Part shown: one piece after another, positions 1-4,854 of the stretch
Layout of the letters: each line of letters opens with the position of its first letter
How positions within the stretch are numbered: the stretch's first letter is position 1
Program-made: the position numbers and the translations under genes
Notes under the pieces: generated by a model
What the model was told of the DNA's origin: nothing
The model's input: the letters and a program-made list of their open reading frames with translations, nothing else
Databases searched by the model: none
From: an uncultured Bacilli bacterium
GTDB lineage: Bacteria > Bacillota_I > Bacilli_A > RF39 > UBA660
Direction of reading: 5' to 3'
Assembly: GCA_947624475.1 (NCBI GenBank)
Contig: CANQKK010000053.1
Coordinates: 1-6,015, forward strand
Length of the DNA stretch: 6,015 nucleotides

Positions 1-15
1 GGTAAGTACTAAGAG

Positions 16-78
16 TCAAACTAGGAAAGGAAATATTATATAATTAATAATTTGATTATCTACTTTTAACTCTAGCAT
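16..78 (-). CDS. Very short ORF (20 codons) behind a very strong Shine-Dalgarno
   Basis: On the minus strand a near-perfect Shine-Dalgarno (AAAAGGAGGGG, positions 94-84) precedes two tandem ATGs. The ATG at 78 sits 7 nt from the AGGAGG core and is preferred; the one at 81 is only 4 nt away. The frame begins MLELKVDNQ, turns hydrophobic (IINYIIFPFLV) and stops at TGA (18-16). Beyond the TGA the same frame stays open to the window edge, reading LLVLT. It could be a small hydrophobic membrane peptide, the start of a membrane protein broken by a nonsense or sequencing error, or a leader peptide. TGA read as Trp is unlikely because all nine Trp codons in the main genes are TGG. I do not recognise the product. 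The SD is the main evidence. Confidence 0.35.
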   Translation of the reverse strand: MLELKVDNQIINYIIFPFLV

Positions 79-339
79 CATTTCCCCTCCTTTTGCAAAA
101 TAATAAATTTTTTTAATATTATTATTTATACATAACAAAAGACTATCATTTCTGATAATCTTAAAAATTTATTGATCACTTAAAGTTACTAGTATTTTTT
201 GATTCATACTATTTTTTACTCATTTAATTTCCCAATACTTCTATATTTTATCTAAAATTTCTTTTTTTCGCATTCTTCTTTTATTATTGTTTTATCATCA
301 TATAATGATTTTAAATTATTCAATTGTTCTTTAAAATCG
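79..339. other. Non-coding stretch between the left-edge ORF and the lipoprotein operon
   Basis: No convincing long gene lies here; together with the 20-codon frame to its left this leaves 339 bases without a normal gene. It holds the SD of the left-edge ORF (84-94), a 10-bp hairpin (139-162), a small AT dyad (297-309, rejected as a site) and, on the minus strand, 32 codons open in the frame one base beyond that of the 143-residue lipoprotein (350-252). The sequence is very AT-rich and low in complexity. Confidence 0.5.
139..162 (-). terminator. Hairpin with GAAA loop, possible terminator of the lipoprotein operon
   Basis: On the minus strand AAGATTATCA, a GAAA tetraloop and TGATAGTCTT form a 10-bp stem with a single U-G wobble, followed by TTTTG. 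It lies about 180 nt downstream of the lipoprotein operon's last stop codon and about 60 nt upstream of the left-edge ORF. The T tract is short and the stem AT-rich, so termination would be modest. The core TATCA-N4-TGATA is also a perfect dyad and could be a protein-binding site for the left-edge ORF. Confidence 0.4.
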
Positions 340-771
340 TTAATCTTCACTAGAAAGATCTTCTTTATAATCAGCAAGATAACTTAAATATTGTTGGTAT
401 CCACCCTCTTCATCACCATTTTTAAATTTATAGACATTTGATAAGCAACCACCACATGTTAATTTTTTATACCATCTAACTTCTATTTTATTTCCAGTTT
501 TCTTATCTTTACCAGTTAATATTATAGCTCCATTACCATCACTAGTAATATAACTATCATCTTCACTCCATTTTTGATCTAAAACGCAATAATCTAAATA
601 TTCACCAACTGTATGGCTTCCTAAAAGACCAATAGTATGATTTCTTTGCTCGATCATTGCTTCAGTAAATTCAAATTTTGATTCTTCATTACTTGCATTT
701 TTGTTACCACAACCTATTAAAGTTAAAGATAAGACACCAATTAATAATAAACTAAATATTTTCTTTCTCAT
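340..771 (-). CDS. Small lipoprotein, 143 aa, with a CGGC motif
   Basis: Predicted lipoprotein on the outer face of the membrane. A basic start (MRKK) and hydrophobic stretch run into the lipobox LIGC, with the lipidated Cys at residue 21, followed by a polar linker. The mature part (about 35-115) includes TVGEYLDY (54-61), a KW pair (67-68) and a strand-rich segment; from memory this resembles small Bacillota lipoprotein domains with a TIGxAF...KW pattern, but I cannot name a family. Cys 62, 106 and 109 are present; CGGC (106-109) could form a disulfide or bind metal, though it is not in a thioredoxin context. The C-terminus is acidic (KEDLSSED). The start at 771 fits AGGAG (785-781) with 9 nt spacing; that SD lies inside the last codons of the upstream gene, 6 bp away, so translation is probably coupled. 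Its signal peptide closely matches that of the upstream gene, hinting at shared ancestry or selection. Function unknown. Confidence 0.85.
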   Translation of the reverse strand: MRKKIFSLLLIGVLSLTLIGCGNKNASNEESKFEFTEAMIEQRNHTIGLLGSHTVGEYLDYCVLDQKWSEDDSYITSDGNGAIILTGKDKKTGNKIEVRWYKKLTCGGCLSNVYKFKNGDEEGGYQQYLSYLADYKEDLSSED

Positions 772-777
772 AAATTT

Positions 778-1785
778 TTACTCCTTTTTTTCACCTATAT
801 ATTTTAACTCAGCACTTTGATCTATAAAAGTATTATTATCAGTTACATTAAAATATTTATCACTTTGACCACTTATATGGAATATTATATGATATCCTGA
901 AACATAGGAACCATCAAATTCTGTTCCTGAATATTCTTTTATTTCATAAGTACAAGTATCAGTACCATATTCTTGATTATCAGTTTGATAAGTACAAGTA
1001 TTATCAGGATTTATCGTAATATCGATAGCGGCCGCTGATATAGTGTTCATATTTTTATAATAACCATACTGTAAAGTATAATTACCTACGTTAATTACTT
1101 TACTTGCCTCTTCTTCTTTCTTTTTTATTTCTTCTAATTTTCCCTCAACATACTTTTTATTATCTTCGGTAATAGTATTGATTTTTTCTTTTTCTGTTAA
1201 ATTTTGAATTGTTTTTAACAAATCTTTTTCAGAAATTTTATTATCAATTGTTTTTTCTACCAAGTTAAGCTCAATATCAATATATTTGTTTTTAAATTCT
1301 TCATAACTATTATTTTCCTGAATACCATCTTTAAAAGATAGAGATGTTGCCCAATGAGATGTCGGTTCTTCATTTTCATTTATAGAATATAATCCGTATT
1401 TATATTTTTCTTCTTGTATATCATATAACAATTTTAATTCTACTTCAGTATTACATATAACATTTGGCTGTACCTTATTGTTTTCATCCAAATAAAAATA
1501 TATTAAATTGTGATCACAAGAATCTTCTTCATCATCTTTCAATTTATTATTTTGCTTTACTACCATAATCGGATATTTATATTCTTCAACATCTATAAAA
1601 GAAATAATATATTTCTGATAATTTTGCCAAAGTAAATATAATGCCTCATCTTTATCAATAATTGCTTTTTTCAAATATTCCTCGTAAGTTTTGGCCCATT
1701 CATTTTTAAGTTCTACTTTCCCACATCCAGTTAAACCTATAACTAAAATCCCCATTAATAATATACTTAATATTTTCTTTTTCAT
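778..1785 (-). CDS. Lipoprotein, 335 aa, alpha/beta N-domain, charged linker, beta-rich C-domain
   Basis: First gene of a two-gene leftward operon. The start at 1785 is preferred over the ATG at 1809: AGAGAGGT (1798-1791) lies 5 nt upstream, the signal peptide then starts normally (MKKKILSILL), and the 1809 ATG overlaps the -10 hexamer. The lipobox is LTGC with Cys 21. Residues about 28-175 form a mixed domain with FIDVEEYKYPIMVV (63-76) and two Cys (90, 111); the pattern recalls secreted proteins with an 'IDxDxDxxPEL'-type segment but is not close enough to assign. Residues about 176-230 are a Lys/Glu-rich, probably helical or coiled-coil linker ending KKKEEEASK. Residues about 231-331 look like a small beta-barrel or beta-sandwich: alternating strands starting NYTLQYGYYKN, and two TCTY motifs (Cys 264 and 278) that could form a disulfide. 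No catalytic motif is seen. It is likely a surface protein working with the 143-residue lipoprotein downstream; the role is unknown. Confidence 0.85.
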   Translation of the reverse strand: MKKKILSILLMGILVIGLTGCGKVELKNEWAKTYEEYLKKAIIDKDEALYLLWQNYQKYIISFIDVEEYKYPIMVVKQNNKLKDDEEDSCDHNLIYFYLDENNKVQPNVICNTEVELKLLYDIQEEKYKYGLYSINENEEPTSHWATSLSFKDGIQENNSYEEFKNKYIDIELNLVEKTIDNKISEKDLLKTIQNLTEKEKINTITEDNKKYVEGKLEEIKKKEEEASKVINVGNYTLQYGYYKNMNTISAAAIDITINPDNTCTYQTDNQEYGTDTCTYEIKEYSGTEFDGSYVSGYHIIFHISGQSDKYFNVTDNNTFIDQSAELKYIGEKKE

Positions 1786-1790
1786 TTTTA

Positions 1791-1836
1791 ACCTCTCTTT
1801 CAGTATCATTATATCACTTTTTCAAAATGAGTTGAA
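1791..1836 (-). promoter_or_regulatory. Extended -10 promoter and SD of the lipoprotein operon
   Basis: Reading leftward, TGATATAAT (1816-1808) is a perfect -10 with the TGn extension. The -35 at 17-bp spacing is poor (TTCAAC, 1836-1831), as is common for extended -10 promoters. Expected transcription start is near 1801, giving a leader of about 16 nt with AGAGAGGT (1798-1791) as SD. The site excludes the ATG at 1809 as a start codon. Confidence 0.65.
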
Positions 1837-2013
1837 TAAATTTTATTATTTTTTATATTATATGTTTATATATTTATGTAAAGTATATTTTTGAATAATT
1901 TTTCGCTCTGTACTAGATCGTAAAGGGTAAAAGTATTTTCAAATAATAAAAAATACGATACAATAAAATTGCTAAATATAAATATCTAAACTTTACAATT
2001 TTTTAAAAAGACC
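1837..2013. other. AT-rich intergenic stretch, no gene seen
   Basis: Between the lipoprotein operon promoter and the sigma gene terminator I find no reading frame with a plausible start and SD on either strand. One weak inverted repeat (GTATTTT at 1933-1939, AAAATAC at 1950-1956, loop of 10) is not distinguishable from AT-rich background. A frame on the plus strand (1691-1894) is the complement of the lipoprotein signal-peptide region and is not a gene. Confidence 0.5.
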
Positions 2014-2047
2014 AAAAAAAGTGTGGGCCCCATAAACCCAACTTTTT
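2014..2047 (-). terminator. Rho-independent terminator of the sigma factor gene
   Basis: On the minus strand, about 35 nt after the sigma gene stop, AAAAAGTTGGG pairs with CCCACACTTTTT through one bulged base, closing a loop of about nine bases (TTTATGGGG). A run of seven T (2020-2014) follows directly. It is one of the few GC-containing stems in the intergenic DNA. It separates the sigma gene from the lipoprotein operon, so the two are separate transcription units. Confidence 0.75.
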
Positions 2048-2081
2048 ATTCTATTAGTCCTTTAAAATATTTATTTAGATT

Positions 2082-3638
2082 TTATCTCTTTTTCTTCTTT
2101 TCTTTAACCTTACCATAAACATTTAAATATAGTTTATATGAATCTTGCGTGTTGATATATTTCTGACGATAAGCATCTATATTTTGAAGTGCTTTTTGTG
2201 AGTCTGGCATATAATCAGCCATATCTTTAATATACTTAGACCTTCTAATTTTCCAAAAGGCTCTGGCCTCGATTTGTCTTACACGCTCTCTCGTTATATT
2301 ATATTTTTTACTTACTTCTTCTAAGGTCATGATTTTTTCTCCATTAAAACCATGCCTCAAAAGTAAAATGCCCCTTTCTCTAGAGTCTAAATTCACATTT
2401 TCTAATAAACTTCTAACATTATATCGAAACATTTTAGCAATGACAATATCTTCAGGTGTCCCTTCATCTCCAGAAACAAAATCTATTATCTCGGTATTTT
2501 CTTCATCGCTAGCAAAAACATTTAAACTCACTGTATCGTCTTTATATTTATTTAATAATGATACTTCGGATATCGATAAATTCATTTCTTCAGCTATTTC
2601 ATTTAAAGTTGGTGTTCTATTTAACTCGTCTTCTAACTTAGATAGACTTCTTCGGTAGGCTTTCAACCTTTCGTAAAAGTGCACAGGTACTCTAATAATT
2701 CTACTTTTATCCATTATCGCTCTCGTAATTCCTTGTCTGATCCAATAAGTAGCATAAGTTGAAAATTGATAACCTTTAGATATATCAAATTTTTCAACAG
2801 CATTCATAAGACCGATATTACCTTCCTGAAGAAGATCTTGAAAAGGAAGACCCCTATTAATATATTTTTTTGCTACGCTAACTACCAGTTTCAAATTTCT
2901 TTCAACAAATTGTTTTTTGGCTTCAATATCACCTTTTGCAATTTTCTCGGCAAGATATATTGTCTCTTCCTTAGTAAGTAGAGGTATATTCCCTATTTCC
3001 CTCAGATACATACTTGTGCTATCTGCTAAATTATATTCCCTATCATCATAATTATAATTTGTTAATTCTTCGCCTTCCTCTATCTCGATACCATTAATCA
3101 TGAGGTAAGCATCAAGTACTGAAAGCAAAAAGTTATTAGAAAATACATATTCTGCTTTTCCCGACATAATTATCTGGCGATATCCCTCAAATACAAGTTT
3201 GATCATTTTATCAAATAAACTATTTTTACTAACCAATTCAATTAATAAATCAGGATTAGGAACAAAATTATATGTCTCTAAAAAAGTATTAATCTTCTTA
3301 AAATATTTTATTGCATCTTCTTTTGATTTTACAGTAACAACTTTTTTATTTATATAATTATTAATAATATTAAATGAAGTTTCTGAATTTAACAATAATA
3401 CCCCAGTTCTTTCTGATAACTGAAATTTTATTTTTCTTTTAATATAGTCTACATATTTTTGTTTACCTTGGTAATTTTTCTTTGAATCATCTATTTCTCT
3501 CAAAACCAATTCATAAAAATCTTTATCACTAATATCTGTATAGATAAAAGATAAATAAATTTCATTGATAATAGGAAGCAACATATCATATATTTGCTTA
3601 GAGTCTAATTGACAAACATTATTTATATTTAATTCCAT
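2082..3638 (-). CDS. RpoD/SigA-type sigma-70 factor with extra N-terminal domain, 518 aa
   Basis: RNA polymerase sigma factor that directs core enzyme to promoters. Regions 1.2 to 4.2 are complete: 1.2 at about 206-238 (MYLREIGNIPLLTKEE), 2 at 239-311 with DLLQEGNIGLMNAVEKFD (268-285, core binding) and FSTYATYWIRQ (292-302, -10 recognition and melting), 3 at about 318-395, and 4 at about 405-467 with the -35 helix (TRERVRQIEARAFWKIRR, 449-466). The helix matches RpoD closely, so consensus-like promoters are expected. The usual paired Trp of region 2.4 is Tyr298-Trp299. Residues 1-205 are mostly helical by eye and end acidic (IEIEEGEE); they do not resemble normal region 1.1. A tail of about 50 residues after region 4.2 ends VKEKKKKR. 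B. subtilis SigA is about 370 aa; mycoplasma RpoD proteins are about 500, so this could be the main sigma factor of such a lineage. It is not beside dnaG, the usual rpoD neighbour, and has its own promoter and terminator, which favours a paralogue. The start is fixed by SD AGGAGGT (3650-3644), 5 nt away. Confidence 0.93.
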   Translation of the reverse strand: MELNINNVCQLDSKQIYDMLLPIINEIYLSFIYTDISDKDFYELVLREIDDSKKNYQGKQKYVDYIKRKIKFQLSERTGVLLLNSETSFNIINNYINKKVVTVKSKEDAIKYFKKINTFLETYNFVPNPDLLIELVSKNSLFDKMIKLVFEGYRQIIMSGKAEYVFSNNFLLSVLDAYLMINGIEIEEGEELTNYNYDDREYNLADSTSMYLREIGNIPLLTKEETIYLAEKIAKGDIEAKKQFVERNLKLVVSVAKKYINRGLPFQDLLQEGNIGLMNAVEKFDISKGYQFSTYATYWIRQGITRAIMDKSRIIRVPVHFYERLKAYRRSLSKLEDELNRTPTLNEIAEEMNLSISEVSLLNKYKDDTVSLNVFASDEENTEIIDFVSGDEGTPEDIVIAKMFRYNVRSLLENVNLDSRERGILLLRHGFNGEKIMTLEEVSKKYNITRERVRQIEARAFWKIRRSKYIKDMADYMPDSQKALQNIDAYRQKYINTQDSYKLYLNVYGKVKEKKKKR

Positions 3639-3643
3639 TTCGG

Positions 3644-3712
3644 ACCTCCTCCAACAATATCTACATAAATTTTTTTGATTTATATTTTAGCACTTTTTCT
3701 TCATTTAGTAAA
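3644..3712 (-). promoter_or_regulatory. Promoter and SD of the sigma factor gene
   Basis: Leftward: TTTACT (3712-3707), 17 bp, then TGCTAAAAT (3692-3684), an extended -10. Expected start is near 3677, giving a leader of about 38 nt with a very strong SD (GGAGGAGGT, ending at 3644). The elements look like those of a standard SigA/RpoD-type promoter. Confidence 0.65.
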
Positions 3713-3775
3713 TAACTTTGTAAAAATATTATTTTTTCTATATTTATCCCTTATTATGTATTATTTATTGATGCT

Positions 3776-3806
3776 AAAAAATAGATATCTTCAAGATATC
3801 TATTTT
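3776..3806 (-). terminator. Strong AT hairpin, likely terminator of the thioredoxin-like gene
   Basis: AAAATAGATATCTT (3778-3791) and AAGATATCTATTTT (3793-3806) are a perfect 14-bp inverted repeat around one base; in practice a 12-bp stem with a 5-nt loop. On the minus strand the stem runs into TTTTT (3780-3776), a terminator shape about 100 nt after the thioredoxin-like stop. The A/T tracts on both sides mean it could work in both directions. It sits about 65 bp upstream of the sigma gene -35. Confidence 0.6.
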
Positions 3807-3807
3807 C

Positions 3808-3819
3808 ACTCTCGAGAGT
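3808..3819. repeat. 12-bp perfect palindrome ACTCTCGAGAGT
   Basis: A perfect palindrome one base from the larger hairpin, and GC-richer than its surroundings. As RNA it would make only a 4-bp stem with a TCGA loop, so a DNA-binding dimer site is as plausible as a structural role. It is about 95 bp upstream of the sigma gene -35 and about 87 bp past the thioredoxin-like stop. No regulator is identified. Confidence 0.45.
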
Positions 3820-3906
3820 AGTTATATTATTTTTACTATAATTATATAATTAACAACAATATAGTCTGCGTCATATCTATATTTTATTTTTATAATCCAG
3901 AACTAT

Positions 3907-4689
3907 CTATTCCTGAGGTATTTCTAGTACATCATATATACCATATTTATATATTTCTTTAAGACCAGCAACCTGATCTTTATCAAGTCTCGTATAAGCA
4001 CTCTCTTGTGAAAACAACGTTCCTTTATTATAACTTACTACTAATCCATGAGATACAAAGATAACTAAAGGCGTATAAAGTCTCTTTTCACCAGTACTAA
4101 TTTCTTCGCCATTACTAGAAGTTAAAACATAATCTTCAGTAAACTTATCCCCTAAAACTTCTAATAGTTTACTATACTTAGCATTTGCTTCTTTTTCGGT
4201 AACTACATTATTATTTTCATCTAACTTCTTAACATCCCAAATATCTTCGGCATCCAAATAATAAATAGCATCTAAATCTGTTCCCGAAGCCGCATCACAT
4301 AGTACTTCTATCGCACTTCTACAATATAAACAACTAGGAAATCCAAAATATATTACTGCATTTTTTCTTTCTTCGAAAATCTTTAACACTTCGTCAATAT
4401 CAGTATATTTAACTATATTATTCGAAGGTAAATTAACCTCGGGATAAGTATTTCCATCTTCCGTCTTCTGTCCATTTAAACTTTCATATTCAGTCTTAAA
4501 TTTCTCTCCATCCGGATTAGTCGTAGCACTAAATAGCCCTTTATCTCTAAAAACAAAGAGCAAGACAGCAGAGACAATTATAACTAGCACTACTACTCCC
4601 AATATTATAAGTAATATCTTCCTATTGTTCATAATCTTTTTAAAACCCAAACCCACTTTATTAAAAAAATGTTTAACCTTACCTTTCAT
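3907..4689 (-). CDS. Membrane-anchored thioredoxin-fold protein, CLYC active site, 260 aa
   Basis: Predicted thiol-disulfide protein tethered to the membrane with its domain outside. The start at 4689 is chosen because AAAAGGA (4705-4699) lies 9 nt upstream; longer starts at 4767 and 4740 overlap the promoter -35 and -10. A basic N-terminus (about 1-24) precedes one transmembrane helix (25-47, ILLIILGVVVLVIIVSAVLL), giving an N-in/C-out topology. A linker follows, then the thioredoxin fold: strand AVIYFGF (111-117), active site CLYC (120-123) at the start of helix CRSAIEVL, and the TP of the cis-Pro loop in LYTPLVIFV (205-213, Pro207). An insertion of about 60 residues between these (LDAEDIW to the KRLYTP turn) is larger than in plain thioredoxins. 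Related 'YFGFPxCxxCR' domain proteins are, from memory, common in gut Bacillota. It may reduce or oxidise surface protein disulfides; the partner is unknown. It diverges from a ZnuA-like lipoprotein gene across 165 bp. A redox role is inferred only from the CxxC and cis-Pro. Confidence 0.85.
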   Translation of the reverse strand: MKGKVKHFFNKVGLGFKKIMNNRKILLIILGVVVLVIIVSAVLLFVFRDKGLFSATTNPDGEKFKTEYESLNGQKTEDGNTYPEVNLPSNNIVKYTDIDEVLKIFEERKNAVIYFGFPSCLYCRSAIEVLCDAASGTDLDAIYYLDAEDIWDVKKLDENNNVVTEKEANAKYSKLLEVLGDKFTEDYVLTSSNGEEISTGEKRLYTPLVIFVSHGLVVSYNKGTLFSQESAYTRLDKDQVAGLKEIYKYGIYDVLEIPQE

Positions 4690-4738
4690 AATCACCATTC
4701 CTTTTAAAGTATGTATATCCCCATATCTTACTAAACAC

Positions 4739-4767
4739 ATTATACAATAAACGACTAAATAAATCAA
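4739..4767 (-). promoter_or_regulatory. Promoter of the thioredoxin-like gene
   Basis: Leftward: TTGATT (4767-4762), 17 bp, TATAAT (4744-4739). This is a near-consensus housekeeping promoter without a TGn extension. Expected start is near 4732, giving a leader of about 43 nt to the ATG at 4689. The in-frame ATG at 4767 lies in the -35 and the one at 4740 in the -10, so neither can be the translation start from this promoter. Confidence 0.7.
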
Positions 4768-4790
4768 GATAAAAAGTATGTTTTTTTCTA

Positions 4791-4845
4791 TTTACAAAAA
4801 ATTAAAAATATAGTAATATTAGTATAGTAGAAAGTTGAAAGAAGG
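4791..4845 (+). promoter_or_regulatory. Probable promoter and SD of the ZnuA-like gene
   Basis: TTTACA (4791-4796) and TAATAT (4814-4819) are spaced 17 bp. An alternative -10 is TATAGT (4823-4828), which lacks a good -35. The SD is modest (GAAGG, 4841-4845), 9 nt before the ATG. The promoter is back to back with that of the thioredoxin-like gene; the two -35 boxes are about 24 bp apart. Confidence 0.4.
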
Positions 4846-4854
4846 CGTAAGTAA

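Noticed and set aside
16..18. TGA read as Trp (genetic code 4)
   Set aside because: All nine Trp codons in the five main genes are TGG and none of their frames contains TGA, which is not expected in an AT-rich genome using code 4.
1021..1036. ATCGAT followed by AGCGGCCGCT (adjacent ClaI and NotI sites), looking like a cloning linker
   Set aside because: It is in frame inside the lipoprotein's beta-rich domain, encoding AAAID, and the domain pattern continues on both sides, so a vector junction is unlikely. It is unusual only because GC runs are rare here.
1691..1894. 67-codon plus-strand frame
   Set aside because: It lies opposite the signal peptide region and promoter of the lipoprotein gene and has no SD; its hydrophobic look comes from the complement of Lys-rich codons.
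2329..2981. Two plus-strand frames of 109 and 71 codons inside the sigma gene
   Set aside because: Both are antisense to strongly conserved sigma-70 regions and lack start signals.
3756..3821. 21-codon plus-strand frame across the palindromes
   Set aside because: No SD, low complexity, and it coincides with the inverted repeats.
3839..3852. 14-bp palindrome TAATTATATAATTA
   Set aside because: Pure A/T palindromes are expected by chance at this composition; no context supports function.
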